This document shows, one piece after another, positions 8,532-17,737 of a DNA stretch of 43,574 nt. Under the pieces are notes generated by a model that had not been told where the DNA came from, ran no database searches, and saw nothing but the letters and a program-made list of their open reading frames with translations. The position numbers were made by a program, and so were the translations under genes. Origin of the DNA: Acidocella sp. Its GTDB lineage: Bacteria; Pseudomonadota; Alphaproteobacteria; Acetobacterales; Acetobacteraceae. The stretch is taken from assembly GCF_027352905.1 (NCBI RefSeq), contig NZ_DAIEIF010000046.1, positions 1 through 43,574 of the forward strand. Direction: 5' to 3'. The stretch's first letter is position 1; each line of letters begins with the position of its first letter.

Positions 8532-9848
8532 ATGGACACACCCGTTTTTTCCCCCCGCGAGACGGTCGCCGAGCTCGACCGCTTCATCATCGGCCAGAAC
8601 GACGCCAAGCGCGCCGTGGCCATCGCCCTGCGCAACCGCTGGCGGCGCCAGCAATTGCCCGAGGAGATGCGCGACGAGGTGGTGCCGAAGAACATTCTGA
8701 TGATCGGCCCCACCGGCTGCGGCAAGACCGAGATCGCCCGCCGCCTCGCCAAGCTGGCCCAGGCGCCCTTCCTCAAGGTCGAGGCGACCAAGTTCACCGA
8801 GGTCGGCTATGTCGGCCGCGACGTGGAGAGCATCGTGCGCGATCTGGTGGAGGCCTCCATCACCATGCTGCGCGAGCAGAGCCGCAAGGAGGTCGAGGCC
8901 AAGGCCGAGCAGGCGGCCGAGGAACGGTTGATCTCCGCCCTGGTGGGAGAGGGTTCCACCGCCGATACGCGGGTGAAGTTCCGCCGCATGTTGCGCAATG
9001 GGGAGTTGGACGACAAGGAAATCGAGATCGCCCTCACCGAGCCGCAAGGCGTGCCGGTCGGCATGATCGACCTGCCCAACATGCCGCCCGGCGGCATGAT
9101 CAATCTCGGCGAGATGATGAAGAATATGTTCGGCCGCCAGGCCCAGAAGCGCAAGCTGCTGGTGCCGGAGGCCCGCCGGGCGCTCATCCGCGAGGAAGCG
9201 GACAAGCTCCTGGACACCGAGGCCCTCACCAAGGACGCAGTGCGTCATGCCGAGCAGAACGGCATCGTCTTCATCGACGAGATCGACAAGATCTGCGCCC
9301 GCAGCGAGCATGGTTTCCGTGGCGGCGATGTCTCGCGCGAGGGCGTGCAGCGCGACCTGCTGCCGCTGATCGAGGGCACCACCGTCTCCACCAAATACGG
9401 GCCGGTGAAGACCGATTTCATCCTGTTCATCGCCTCGGGGGCGTTCCATGTCGCCAAGCCCTCGGACCTGCTACCCGAGTTGCAGGGGCGGCTGCCGATC
9501 CGCGTCGAGCTGAATTCGCTCTCGCGGGAGGATTTCAAGCGGATCCTCACCGACACGGAGCATAGCCTGCTCAAGCAATATGTGGCGCTGCTGGCGACGG
9601 AGAAGGTGACGCTGGAATTCGCCGATGACGCGGTGGATGCCATCGCCTCGCTCGCCTTCGACATCAATGAGCGGGTCGAGAATATCGGCGCGCGGCGGCT
9701 CGCCACCGTTATCGAGCGGTTGCTGGAGGACATCTCCTATTCCGCCACCGACCGGGCGGGCGAGACCGTCATCATCGACGCGGCCTATGTGAATGAGAAG
9801 GTGGCGCCGCTGGCCGCCAAAGGCGATCTTTCGCGTTTCATTCTCTGA
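8532..9848 (+). CDS. hslU: HslU AAA+ ATPase of the HslUV protease
   Basis: 438-residue Clp/Hsp100-type unfoldase that feeds substrates into HslV. The sequence shows Walker [10 protein letters not shown] (about residues 59-67), the pore loop GYVGRD (92-97), the long I-domain insertion rich in Glu/Ala and Met-Pro-Gly segments (about 110-240), Walker [12 protein letters not shown], and the C-terminal sensor region [19 protein letters not shown]. It ends in SRFIL, resembling the conserved hydrophobic tail that docks into HslV. It starts immediately after the hslV stop codon, so it depends on hslV translation. It is full length. Confidence 0.97.
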   Translation: MDTPVFSPRETVAELDRFIIGQNDAKRAVAIALRNRWRRQQLPEEMRDEVVPKNILMIGPTGCGKTEIARRLAKLAQAPFLKVEATKFTEVGYVGRDVESIVRDLVEASITMLREQSRKEVEAKAEQAAEERLISALVGEGSTADTRVKFRRMLRNGELDDKEIEIALTEPQGVPVGMIDLPNMPPGGMINLGEMMKNMFGRQAQKRKLLVPEARRALIREEADKLLDTEALTKDAVRHAEQNGIVFIDEIDKICARSEHGFRGGDVSREGVQRDLLPLIEGTTVSTKYGPVKTDFILFIASGAFHVAKPSDLLPELQGRLPIRVELNSLSREDFKRILTDTEHSLLKQYVALLATEKVTLEFADDAVDAIASLAFDINERVENIGARRLATVIERLLEDISYSATDRAGETVIIDAAYVNEKVAPLAAKGDLSRFIL

Positions 9849-9899
9849 CCAGGGGCGGGCGGTTTGGCGGCTGGGCGGAAAGGGAGCAGAAACCTGGGC

Positions 9900-10376
9900 A
9901 TGAACGTTCGCTGGGCCGGTCTGGTCGCCATCTGCCTCGCCGCCGCCGGGCTGGCGGCGGCTTATGGCGCGCAGTACGGGCTGCATCTCGTCCCTTGCCC
10001 GCTCTGCCTGTGGGAGCGCTGGCCCTACAGGGTCACCCTTGGCCTGGGCCTGCTCGCTTTGCTGGCGGGCGGGCGGGGCGGGCGGCTCCTGCTGGGGCTG
10101 GCCGGGTGCGTCATGCTGGCGGGGGCGGGCATCGCCGGGCTGCATGCGGGTGTGGAATTCGGTTGGTGGCCCTCGCCCCTGCCGGAATGCAACGGTATTC
10201 TTGCCCCCGGCGCGGCCCTGCCCCTTGCCCCGGCGGTGCCATGCGACCGGCCGGTTTATCTGGTCAAGGGCCTGCCGGTTTCGATGGCGCAAATGGATTT
10301 CGTCTTCGCCCTGTTGTGCGGTCTGCTGCTGTTCGGCATGGCGTTTGGCGGTACGCGAAGGAGGCGGGGAAGATGA
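9900..10376 (+). CDS. dsbB: DsbB-family disulfide bond formation membrane protein
   Basis: 158-residue four-helix membrane protein that reoxidises DsbA-type periplasmic thiol oxidases and passes electrons to quinone. It has both functional cysteine pairs: Cys33 and Cys36 in VPCPLCLWERWPY, the quinone-proximal CxxC followed by Arg, and Cys97 and Cys115 in the second periplasmic loop (PECNG and VPCDRPVYLVKG). Hydrophobic segments lie near residues 5-25, 43-60, 62-82 and 125-150. The ATG at 9900 is preferred over an upstream TTG at 9864 because it gives a short N-terminus before the first helix. Its stop overlaps the coq7 start by 4 bases. Confidence 0.9.
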   Translation: MNVRWAGLVAICLAAAGLAAAYGAQYGLHLVPCPLCLWERWPYRVTLGLGLLALLAGGRGGRLLLGLAGCVMLAGAGIAGLHAGVEFGWWPSPLPECNGILAPGAALPLAPAVPCDRPVYLVKGLPVSMAQMDFVFALLCGLLLFGMAFGGTRRRRGR

Positions 10377-10882
10377 AAGAGGACATCAAGCGGTTCATCC
10401 GGGTGGATCACGCTGGGGAATACGGGGCCGAGCGGATCTATGCCGGGCAGCTCGCCGTGCTCGGGCGGGGCGCCAAAGGCGAGCTTCTCCGCCATATGCT
10501 CGCCCAGGAGACCGCGCATAAACAGGCCTTCGAGGCGTTGATGGCCGCCCGCCGCTCCCGCCCCACCGCCCTGCTGCCGCTCTGGCACGCCGCCGGTTTC
10601 GCCCTGGGCGCGCTCACCGCCGCTCTGGGCGAGAGGGCGGCGATGGCCTGCACCGTGGCGGTGGAGGAAACGATCGATGCCCATTATGCCCGCCAGCGCG
10701 ACGCCCTGCCGGAGAGCGAGGCGGAGTTGAAGGACACGATCGAGCGCTTCCGGCGGGAGGAGCTGGAACACCGCGATATCGGCCTCGCCCATGGCGCCGA
10801 GCAGGCGCCGGCCTACAGGCTGCTTTCTCGCGCCATCCGGCTGGGTTGCCAAGCCGCCATCCGCCTCAGCGAGACCATTTAG
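10373..10882 (+). CDS. coq7: Demethoxyubiquinone hydroxylase Coq7
   Basis: 169-residue membrane-associated di-iron hydroxylase that performs the last ring hydroxylation of ubiquinone synthesis. The carboxylate/His ligands of the ferritin-like four-helix bundle are visible: Glu16 in DHAGEYGAERIYAGQ, Glu46 and His49 in AQETAHKQAF, the Glu in VAVEETIDAHY, and the EELEHRD motif near the C-terminus. The length is that of the compact alphaproteobacterial and mitochondrial form. It is translationally coupled to dsbB through ATGA at 10373; both proteins act with quinone, which may explain the pairing. Confidence 0.96.
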   Translation: MKEDIKRFIRVDHAGEYGAERIYAGQLAVLGRGAKGELLRHMLAQETAHKQAFEALMAARRSRPTALLPLWHAAGFALGALTAALGERAAMACTVAVEETIDAHYARQRDALPESEAELKDTIERFRREELEHRDIGLAHGAEQAPAYRLLSRAIRLGCQAAIRLSETI

Positions 10883-10884
10883 AG

Positions 10885-10898
10885 TTAGAGCAACATCC
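10885..10898 (+). repeat. Short fragment matching one end of the 29.1-kb palindromic repeat
   Basis: Thirteen bases here (TAGAGCAACATCC, 10886-10898) reappear as the exact reverse complement at 29197-29209. They sit in the 19-base gap between coq7 and the convergent ribbon-helix-helix gene, where a chance match is unlikely to be constrained by coding. The fragment may be a decayed end of an interspersed repeat family. Confidence 0.4.
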
Positions 10899-10901
10899 GA
10901 T

Positions 10902-11114
10902 CTAGGGCCTGCCGCCGCCGCTGCGCAGGGCAAAGACGCGCAGCGCCGAGGCCAAAGGCTGGTTAGGGGCGCGCCCGGCATCGAGGCGGGCGACGAGGAC
11001 GGAAAGCGGGACGCCGTCCCGCGCGGCCACCGCCCGCAATACCGCCCAGAATTCCGGCTCCAGCGCCACGCTGGTGCGGTGGCCCGAGAGCGAGAAACTA
11101 TGTTTTTCGAGCAT
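10902..11114 (-). CDS. Ribbon-helix-helix domain protein
   Basis: 70-residue protein with the features of a small alphaproteobacterial ribbon-helix-helix family: SLSGHRTSVALEPEFWAVLRAVAARDG, a beta strand followed by a helix, then VPLSVLVARLDAGR and SALRVFALRS. Ribbon-helix-helix proteins are DNA-binding dimers, often antitoxins or local regulators, but this branch usually occurs without a toxin and its targets are unknown. Its ATG at 11114 lies inside the end of hpnN (17-base overlap), so it is probably co-translated with the hopanoid transporter. It converges on coq7. No toxin-like gene is adjacent. Confidence 0.8.
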   Translation of the reverse strand: MLEKHSFSLSGHRTSVALEPEFWAVLRAVAARDGVPLSVLVARLDAGRAPNQPLASALRVFALRSGGGRP

Positions 11115-13707
11115 TGCCGAGCGAATGCAGCAAGGCGGGCAGGAAGACGAAGGTGGAGATCAGCACCGCGCCGAGGCTGAGGAACAGCAGATCCCCCATG
11201 CTGGCGGTGCCGCGGTCGGCCGAGGCGGCGAGCGTGCCGAAGGCCGTGGCGGTGGTGAGGGCTGAGAACAGCACGGCGCGCGCGGTGGGCGAGGCGAGGA
11301 AAACCCGCACCCCGGCGCGGAAATTCATGACGAAATACACATTGAACGACACCCCGACGCCGAGCAGCAGCGGCAGGGCGATGATGTTGGCATAATTGAT
11401 GGCGATGCCGGCCAGCTTGGTGAAGACGGCGGTGAGCAGGGCCGAGAGCGTCAAGGTCGCCAGCACCAGCAGGCTGTCACGAACATTGCGGAAGACCAGC
11501 AGCAGGATGACCGCGATGGCTACGAAGGCGAGCGACGCCGCCTCCCGGAACGAGGTCAGGATCGTCCCCGCCGTGGCGATGGTGGAAATGGCCGGGCCAC
11601 CCGCATCTGGCACCACCTTGCGCACGGCATCGGCGAATTCGCGCATGCCCTTGGTGGTTTGCGCCGCCGCGGTGGGGAAGGCCTGCACCCGCACCCGCCC
11701 ATCGGGCAGGAACCAATCCGCCTTGACCGAGGGGGGCAGGCTCGCCTCGGTGATGGGCTGGGCCTGGAGGCTATGGGCGAGGCGCTCCAATTCCATCGGC
11801 AGGAAGCGGGTGATGGCCCCGTTCATCGCCATCACATGCGCGTCATCCTCGCTCTGCAAATCGCGGAGCACGCCGGCGATTTTCAGCAACTCGCTATCCT
11901 TGGGCAGCTTGCCGGCGGCATCCTGGATATCCGCGATCGTCTTCGCCATGGCGTCGCGGATCTCTGCCGCCGTCACCGGTGTTTGCGGCGGGTTGGCGGC
12001 GGCGAGCAGAGTGGGGGCCAGAATGGTCTGGGCCTGGGCCAGCATCGCCAGCTTCTGGTCCTGGTCTTCGGGAACGAAGGTGGCGCCGGAGATGGCCTGC
12101 GCCACTTGCGGCAAAGCGCCGAGTTTATGCGCGGTCTCCCGAGCTGCTTCTAGATTGGGTGCGAGCGCCTCCGCGTAAAAGGGGTTGTTGCGCGGGTCGT
12201 TGAGCAGGCTTCTCAGCGTCCGCATGCTCTCGGTCTTCGGGTCTTTGGTGTCGAGCGGGTTGGCGTCGAAATTGAGCGTGATCGTGCAGGCGAGCCCCGC
12301 CAGCGCCAGCAAGGCGAAGAGCGAGAGCACGGCCCGGCGGTGGCGATGCAGGAAACGATCCGCCGCGGCGCCGCCCGGCAGGCTCACCGAGGCGGATTCC
12401 GGGCGTGGTTTGAACAGGCGCAGCAAGGCGGGCAGAAAGGTGATGGTGCAGAAAAAAGCGATGAACATGCCCACCCCGGCGATCTCGCCCAGCTCCGCCA
12501 CGCCGATGAAGGCGGTGGGAACGAAGGCGAGAAACCCGCAGGCCGTGGCGGTGGCGGCCAGGGCGATCTGGCCCCCCGCCTCCCGCGCGGTTTCCTCAAG
12601 GGCGTCGCCCAGATCCGGCATTTGCAGCCGCACCGCGCGCAGCCGCACGCAATATTGGATGGCGAAATCCACCGCCAGGCCGATGAAGAGGATGGCGAAG
12701 GCGACCGAGATCAGATTGATGACCTTCACCGCCAGCGCGGCATAGGTCATCGTCAAGGCGAGGCCCATCACCAGGGTGAGCAGAATGGGCAGGATGAGCC
12801 GCCAGGAACGCAAGGCGAGATAAAGCCAAAGCGCGATGAAGGCGATGCTGATGATGGTGCCGAGAACGAGTCCATCCGTCAGCGAGGCGAATTGCTCATC
12901 GGAAAGCGGGATCTGGCCGGTATAATCCACCTTGGCGCGCCCGGCCTTCACATCCGGCAGGGTGGCGGCGATGCGCATCAGCGCCGCGGTGGCGGCGCCG
13001 CCCGGCTGCAAGGTGCCCTGCCTGAGCTTGGGATGGGCCAGCACGAATTCCGTGCCACCTTCCCCCATATTGCCCATGATGAGGCTTTGCCAGGAGAGCG
13101 GCGCGGGATGGCCAGCCGCCGCATCCTGCAAATTCTGCCGCACCCCGGCCAGGGCCCCGTTATAGGCGCTGATATCCGTCCCGGCCTGCACGCCCTTGGC
13201 GATCATGGAGAGGCCGGTGAACAGACCCACCGCCGAGGGCTGGGCCGCGAGCTGGCCAAGGAAAGGCTGCGCCGCGACGATCTGGTTGAGCAGGCTCGCC
13301 AGATCAGCGGGCGGCAGAAGCAACAAGCCCTCATCCTGGTAGAAAGGGTTTCCGGCCGGATAGGAGGAAGAGTAAAAATGGGCGCTATCGGCATTGAGGG
13401 CCGCGTTGAGCGCCGCCGCGGTTTCCGCCGCCTCCTCCGGGGTGGGCGCGCGCACCACCGCAACGATGAGATTGTTGAACTGAGGAAAATTACGGCTTTC
13501 CGCGATCTGCGCCTGCCGCCAGGGAAGCGTGTCCGCGAAGAGGTGGTCGGTATCCGTATCTATGGAGAGGTGACGGGCGGTATAGGCCAGCCCGGCGGCG
13601 GCCACCACGATAAACGCGAGAACGAAGCCTACGGCGTGGCGCCGCGCCGCATTAACGGTTCCAATTATAAATCGCACACTCACCCTCCGCTGGAACAGAC
13701 CCCACAT
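11098..13707 (-). CDS. hpnN: HpnN-type hopanoid transporter, RND/MMPL family
   Basis: Up to 869 residues, an inner-membrane RND-superfamily transporter of the kind that moves hopanoids toward the outer membrane. The architecture is two repeats, each with an N-terminal helix, a large periplasmic domain and a five- to six-helix bundle. The first bundle (about residues 275-430) includes SVAFAILFIGLAVDFAIQYCVRLR, and the second is near the C-terminus (YANIIALPLLLGVGVSFNVYFVMNF). Periplasmic segments rich in Ala and Gln lie between. The ATG at 13707 has no ribosome site; a GTG at 13677 (giving MRFIIGTVNAARRH) has GGAGG six bases upstream and may be the real start. It follows yggT on the same strand and overlaps the small RHH gene. 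Confidence 0.87.
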   Translation of the reverse strand: MWGLFQRRVSVRFIIGTVNAARRHAVGFVLAFIVVAAAGLAYTARHLSIDTDTDHLFADTLPWRQAQIAESRNFPQFNNLIVAVVRAPTPEEAAETAAALNAALNADSAHFYSSSYPAGNPFYQDEGLLLLPPADLASLLNQIVAAQPFLGQLAAQPSAVGLFTGLSMIAKGVQAGTDISAYNGALAGVRQNLQDAAAGHPAPLSWQSLIMGNMGEGGTEFVLAHPKLRQGTLQPGGAATAALMRIAATLPDVKAGRAKVDYTGQIPLSDEQFASLTDGLVLGTIISIAFIALWLYLALRSWRLILPILLTLVMGLALTMTYAALAVKVINLISVAFAILFIGLAVDFAIQYCVRLRAVRLQMPDLGDALEETAREAGGQIALAATATACGFLAFVPTAFIGVAELGEIAGVGMFIAFFCTITFLPALLRLFKPRPESASVSLPGGAAADRFLHRHRRAVLSLFALLALAGLACTITLNFDANPLDTKDPKTESMRTLRSLLNDPRNNPFYAEALAPNLEAARETAHKLGALPQVAQAISGATFVPEDQDQKLAMLAQAQTILAPTLLAAANPPQTPVTAAEIRDAMAKTIADIQDAAGKLPKDSELLKIAGVLRDLQSEDDAHVMAMNGAITRFLPMELERLAHSLQAQPITEASLPPSVKADWFLPDGRVRVQAFPTAAAQTTKGMREFADAVRKVVPDAGGPAISTIATAGTILTSFREAASLAFVAIAVILLLVFRNVRDSLLVLATLTLSALLTAVFTKLAGIAINYANIIALPLLLGVGVSFNVYFVMNFRAGVRVFLASPTARAVLFSALTTATAFGTLAASADRGTASMGDLLFLSLGAVLISTFVFLPALLHSLGNARKT

Positions 13708-13720
13708 AGGTGGCGGGCGG

Positions 13721-14029
13721 CTAGTACGCCAGCCCCGACATGACGACGCGGGCGTAAAGATCGTTCAGGATCATCTGCAAGGCTTCGAGGAGGAGGATGG
13801 CGATCACCGGCGAGATGTCGACATTGCCAAAATAGGGCACGATACGGCGGATGGGGCGCAGGATTGGCTCGGTGACGCGGTTGAGAAAATCTCCCACCAC
13901 ATAAACGACCTGATTGCGGGGATTGGCGATGCCGAACGCCACCAGAATGCTGAGCACCGCCGCCGCGACGATGGCGAGAATCAATAAATGAATCACCTGG
14001 CTCACCAGCCAGAATATCGCCGCGACCAT
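13721..14029 (-). CDS. YggT-family membrane protein
   Basis: 102-residue integral membrane protein with two hydrophobic stretches (about residues 5-32 and 70-95) and the family core NRVTEPILRPIRRIVPYFGNVDISPVIAILLLEALQ. YggT proteins are linked with cell division or shape and osmotic tolerance in some bacteria, but no biochemical activity is settled. It lies immediately upstream of hpnN (13 bases from the annotated start), so the two membrane proteins likely share a transcript. Confidence 0.9.
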   Translation of the reverse strand: MVAAIFWLVSQVIHLLILAIVAAAVLSILVAFGIANPRNQVVYVVGDFLNRVTEPILRPIRRIVPYFGNVDISPVIAILLLEALQMILNDLYARVVMSGLAY

Positions 14030-14152
14030 GATTTTCCCCGCAATGACGTGTCATCCCCACCTAGCGGCAGGCTGGGCCGGAGGCAATGTTGACTTCCCGG
14101 CGCAAATGCGCGACACGCCCCCGCACATGGAGCCGGGCCATCGCCAGGGGCC

Positions 14153-14228
14153 GGGGCTGTAGCTCAGTTGGTAGAGCGCATCGTTCGCAATGATGAGGTC
14201 AGGGGTTCGATTCCCCTCAGCTCCACCA
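14153..14228 (+). tRNA. tRNA-Ala (anticodon CGC)
   Basis: 76 bases including an encoded CCA end (14226-14228). The acceptor stem is GGGGCTG with CAGCTCC and contains the G3:U70 wobble that identifies alanine tRNAs. The anticodon stem CATCG/TGATG encloses the loop TTCGCAA, giving anticodon CGC for GCG codons. The T arm is AGGGG-TTCGATT-CCCCT. Confidence 0.97.
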
Positions 14229-14326
14229 TGGCCAGACCTTTCAAGGCCGTTTAGGTTTGCGTGAACATCCGGGGACGGATATTGCGGTTTTGCCCCTCCT
14301 TCGAGGGTCAATAAAAGGAGATTCGC

Positions 14327-14941
14327 ATGTCACGCTCCCTCTCAAGCCGCATGGTCGCCGGCGCTCTCGCCCTCTGCCTGGGCGCCCTGCCGGGAGTCGC
14401 CGCCGGCCCCGCCCGCGCGCAGCAGCCCCCTACGCTGCACAACGTCATACCGGGCTCGGAAATGGTTATGCTGCAGGCGCGCATCAAAACCATCGATCCG
14501 CAGACGCGGGCGATCACGCTGCAATCCCCGGATGGCCAGACGGTCAACCTCGTCGCCGGGCCGCTCGTGCGGCTCAACCTTCTCAAAGAAGGCGACATGG
14601 TCACCGCCCAGTATTACCGCTCCGTCGCCTTCATCATTCAGGGGCCAAAGCAAAGCAACGCCGCCCCGGCACCCGCCGATAGTTTCCGCGCCGTGCTCGC
14701 CCGTCCCGCTGAGGCGCCGGGCGGCATCGCCGTCACGGTCAAGCAGATTTCCGGCACGGTGATCGGCCTCAACCCGGCCGCGCATACTTTGGAGGTGGTG
14801 GACCCCTCCGGCGGCCCGGTCTACCGGATCGACGTGACCGATCCCGAGCGCCAGAACATTCTCAAAATGCTGAAAATCGGCGATACCGTCACCGCCGTCA
14901 TCAGCGAGCAGCTGGCCGTTTCCATCACCCCGGCGAAGTGA
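14327..14941 (+). CDS. Secreted two-repeat hypothetical protein
   Basis: 204 residues with a clear Sec signal peptide ([20 protein letters not shown], predicted cleavage after ARA near residue 31). The mature part contains two similar units of about 60 residues: [20 protein letters not shown]...[13 protein letters not shown] and [21 protein letters not shown]...[12 protein letters not shown]. Each looks like a small beta-barrel fold with a conserved hydrophobic-Lys-Gly-Asp-hydrophobic-Val end. A good ribosome site (AAGGAG at 14315-14320, six bases before ATG) supports the start. Function is unknown; binding of metal, nucleotide or cell-wall components cannot be decided from sequence. It is transcribed just after tRNA-Ala, and its stop abuts the panE remnant. 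Confidence 0.8.
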   Translation: MSRSLSSRMVAGALALCLGALPGVAAGPARAQQPPTLHNVIPGSEMVMLQARIKTIDPQTRAITLQSPDGQTVNLVAGPLVRLNLLKEGDMVTAQYYRSVAFIIQGPKQSNAAPAPADSFRAVLARPAEAPGGIAVTVKQISGTVIGLNPAAHTLEVVDPSGGPVYRIDVTDPERQNILKMLKIGDTVTAVISEQLAVSITPAK

Positions 14942-15344
14942 GCGCGGGGGCGGTGAGGCTTCCACCATCCGCACGAGTGTGAGCAGCGCCTGATTGACGG
15001 GGGTGGGGATGCCCAGCTCCACCCCCAGCCGGACGACATCGCCATTGAGATAGCCGATCTCGGTAGGCCGCCCCCGCAATATATCTTGCGCGGTCGAGGA
15101 GATTTGGCCGGGCATGGCCCGGCCCACGGCCAGGGTGCGCTCCAGCTGGTCCGGCGGCAGGGCGATGCCGCAGGCGGCGGCGACCGCCGCCGAAACCGGA
15201 TTGACGCTCAAGCGCCAGCCCCCGCGCCCGAGCCGCCTCGACATGGGCAGGCCGGGCGATCAGCTCCACCTCATGCCCCGCCTTGGCCAGCAGCGCGCCG
15301 AAATAGCATCCGACCGCCCCCGCCCCCATAACCGCGATGCGCAT
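14942..15344 (-). pseudogene. panE: Ketopantoate reductase remnant with an internal deletion
   Basis: The N-terminal part (from the ATG at 15344) reads MRIAVMGAGAVGCYFGALLA followed by a Rossmann-type start up to ARGLALE, matching ketopantoate 2-reductase PanE/ApbA. Around 15203-15215 the coding signal shifts by one base into a frame that reads LSVNPVSAAVAAACGIALPP, then ILRGRPTEIGYLNGDVVRLG and VNQALLTLVRMVE: the C-terminal catalytic half of the same enzyme. About 180 residues of a normal 300-residue PanE are missing between the two parts. The original stop is also gone; the frame runs on into the antisense of the upstream secreted-protein gene. This is a broken gene with a sharp deletion junction. 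Pantothenate synthesis would need another reductase, such as IlvC or a second PanE. Confidence 0.85.
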
Positions 15345-15402
15345 TCGCCCCTCCTGTCCAATCCCCTACCGCCCATGTTAAAGCCCCGATTTTGGAACCG
15401 CC

Positions 15403-16632
15403 ATGCCCGACCCGACCCGCGACGCCGCCTTCTCACTTCTGCAAGCCGTACTGGCCAAGGGAAAGCCGCTGGACGCGGCGTTGGACGCCCTGCCGCGGCT
15501 GGAGCCACGCGACCGGGCGGCGGCGCACCGGCTGGCCGCCTGCGTGCTGCGCCATGCCGGTACGCTCGACGCGGTGCTGGAGCCCTATCTGCGGCGCGAG
15601 CCGCCGCCGGAATTGCGCAATATTCTCCGCATCGGCGCGGCTGGTTTGCTCTGTCTCGGCACCCCGCCCCATGCGGCCGTCGGCACCGCCGTGGAACTGA
15701 CCCGCGCGCGCAGGCTGGCGCCCTTCGCGGGGCTGGTGAACGCGGTGCTGCGCAAGATCGCCGCCGCCGGCCCCGCAGTGCTGGAGGAGTTGGACATGCC
15801 CCGCCTGGACACGCCCGCCTGGGCCTGGGCGAGCTGGGGGGAAAACGCGCGCGTCATTGCCGCCGCCCATGCGCGGGAGGCGCCGCTCGATCTCTCACTG
15901 CGCCCGGGCGCCGCCCCGCCGCCAGGGGGAGAAATGCTGCCAACCGGCTCGCTGCGGTTTCCCCCCGGTACGGCGGTCACGGAGCTGCCCGGCTTCGCGG
16001 CGGGGGATTTCTGGGTGCAGGACGCCGCCGCCGCCCTGCCGGCCCGGCTGCTGGCGCCCGCTCCCGGCGAGCCGGTCCTCGACCTCTGCGCCGCGCCGGG
16101 CGGCAAGACCGCCCAGCTTTGCGCCATGGGCGCGGCGGTAACGGCGGTGGAGCGCGATGAGGCGCGCATGGCCAGGCTGCGCGCCAACCTCGCCCGGCTG
16201 GGCTACGATCCCGAGCTCGTGACGGCGGACGCGACGCTCTGGCGGCCAAGCCAGACCTTCCCCGCCATCCTGCTGGACGCGCCCTGCAGCGCCACCGGCA
16301 CCATCCGCCGCCACCCGGAACTGCTCCATTTGCGCAAACCCCGCGACATAGCGGCGATGACCCGGGCGCAGGACGCGTTGCTCGACGCCGCCGCCGCCTT
16401 GCTCAGCCCCGTCGGGCGGCTGATCTATGCCGTGTGTTCCTTGCAGCCGGAGGAGGGGGTGGCGCGCATCGCCGCGGCCTGCGCCCGGCTCGGGCTGCGG
16501 CGCCAGCCCCTGGCGCTGCCCGAACTGCCGGAGGCGGTGACGCCGGAGGGCGATATTCGCACCCATCCCGGCCTCTGGCCGGAGCGCGGCGGGATGGACG
16601 GATTTTTCATCGCCTGTCTCACCCCCGGCTGA
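15403..16632 (+). CDS. rsmB: 16S rRNA m5C967 methyltransferase RsmB
   Basis: 409-residue SAM-dependent cytosine-C5 methyltransferase. Residues about 1-130 form the NusB-like RNA-binding domain (TRDAAFSLLQAVLAKGKPLD, RNILRIGAAGLL). The methyltransferase domain shows motif I VLDLCAAPGGKTAQL, motif IV LLDAPCSATGTIRRHPE and motif VI IYAVCSLQPEEG, with the two essential cysteines of the RsmB/NSUN family. It ends MDGFFIACLTPG, matching the usual last strand. The gene starts 58 bases past the divergent panE remnant. Confidence 0.95.
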   Translation: MPDPTRDAAFSLLQAVLAKGKPLDAALDALPRLEPRDRAAAHRLAACVLRHAGTLDAVLEPYLRREPPPELRNILRIGAAGLLCLGTPPHAAVGTAVELTRARRLAPFAGLVNAVLRKIAAAGPAVLEELDMPRLDTPAWAWASWGENARVIAAAHAREAPLDLSLRPGAAPPPGGEMLPTGSLRFPPGTAVTELPGFAAGDFWVQDAAAALPARLLAPAPGEPVLDLCAAPGGKTAQLCAMGAAVTAVERDEARMARLRANLARLGYDPELVTADATLWRPSQTFPAILLDAPCSATGTIRRHPELLHLRKPRDIAAMTRAQDALLDAAAALLSPVGRLIYAVCSLQPEEGVARIAAACARLGLRRQPLALPELPEAVTPEGDIRTHPGLWPERGGMDGFFIACLTPG

Positions 16633-16668
16633 GTGCGCCCCGGCCTTTTGGCGAAGGCCCCGCCGAGT

Positions 16669-17565
16669 TCAGCCTTTTGTCTTGGTGGTGGCGCCCGCTC
16701 CCGGTCCCGCCCCGAGATCGGCTCCGGTCACCGGGTCGCTGGCCGCATCGGACATCGTGCGTTCCATCATTCTCTTCTCCAGGGCTTTATCGGCGCGGGT
16801 TAGCTTGACGCTCGCCGTGCCGTCTCCGCCATCCACCGCCATCTGCTTCTCGCGGTCATCCACGAATTCCCATTGCTCGCCCTCATTCCATGGGCCACGC
16901 AGATTATCCGGCCCCTGGGACATGTCGTAATATTTGTTGACGAAGGCGGGGTCGCCAGGGAGCTTGCCGGGCGGGAAATTGGCGGTCATCGAGTAAAGCG
17001 CTTTTTCAAAGGATTTTTGGTGCGCGATTTCGCGCGTCATCAAAAAGGTCAGCGCGTCCTTGACTCCGGGATCGTCAGCGACCGCGATCAGCCGCTCATA
17101 GATGATCTTGGCGCGCGCTTCCGCGGCAATGTTGGAGCGCAGGTCGCATGTGGGCTCGCCGCGCGTATCGATATAGGCGGCTGTCCAGGGAACCTCGGCG
17201 GAATTGGTCAGGGCGATCCCGCCGCCGTAAAGCAGGGCGGTGGTGTGGCTGTCCGTGCCGCCGCCCAGCGCGGCGAGAAGCTCGCCCGTCTGCACACCCT
17301 CGGCGACCGCGCTTTTCACGCCTTTATTGAGCATCACGATGATGCTGCCGACGACTTCCAGATGGCTGATTTCCTCGGTGGCGATATCGAGAAGCATGTC
17401 TTTGCGGCCAGGGTCGCTGTCAGCCAAGCCCTGGGTGAAATAACGCATCGCCGCCGCCAATTCCCCGTCCGGCCCGCCAAATTGTTCCAAAATCAGATTG
17501 GCGAGGCGCGGATTGGGCTCGGACACGCGAACCGTATACATCAAACGCTTATTATGCATGAACAT
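16669..17565 (-). CDS. Dimanganese catalase
   Basis: 298-residue ferritin-like catalase that disproportionates hydrogen peroxide at a dinuclear manganese site. The ligands are in place: Glu35 in GGPDGELAAAMRYF, Glu64 or Glu65 and His68 in ATEEISHLE, Glu149 in AAEARAKIIYERL and His182 in REIAHQKSFEKAL. The C-terminal tail is low in complexity (GADLGAGPGAGATTKTKG). In many bacteria this enzyme is a stress or stationary-phase protein. ATG 17565 has GGAAAGG upstream; ATG 17559 is possible. The 172-base upstream region carries an AT-rich segment (17660-17690), but I find no clear promoter boxes. Confidence 0.95.
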   Translation of the reverse strand: MFMHNKRLMYTVRVSEPNPRLANLILEQFGGPDGELAAAMRYFTQGLADSDPGRKDMLLDIATEEISHLEVVGSIIVMLNKGVKSAVAEGVQTGELLAALGGGTDSHTTALLYGGGIALTNSAEVPWTAAYIDTRGEPTCDLRSNIAAEARAKIIYERLIAVADDPGVKDALTFLMTREIAHQKSFEKALYSMTANFPPGKLPGDPAFVNKYYDMSQGPDNLRGPWNEGEQWEFVDDREKQMAVDGGDGTASVKLTRADKALEKRMMERTMSDAASDPVTGADLGAGPGAGATTKTKG

Positions 17566-17737
17566 GGCTATGACCTTTCCAAATTAACCTACGGTACGGC
17601 CTGAGGCCGTTGCGAAGTGGAAGGCCATATATTGGGCGAAGGTCGGCGCGGCGGAGTAAAGAAAGAATTAAAAATACCTCGCTAAGGCATTCGCTTCCAT
17701 GAAGAAGTGGCAAGATTCATGGGCGAAATGTTACGAT

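Noticed and set aside
14294-14307. Small hairpin CCCTC-CTTC-GAGGG before the secreted-protein gene
   Set aside because: Only five base pairs and no T-run; too weak to call a terminator.
14051-14311. Minus-strand frame containing [20 protein letters not shown]
   Set aside because: This is the translated antisense of tRNA-Ala, a well-known artefact.
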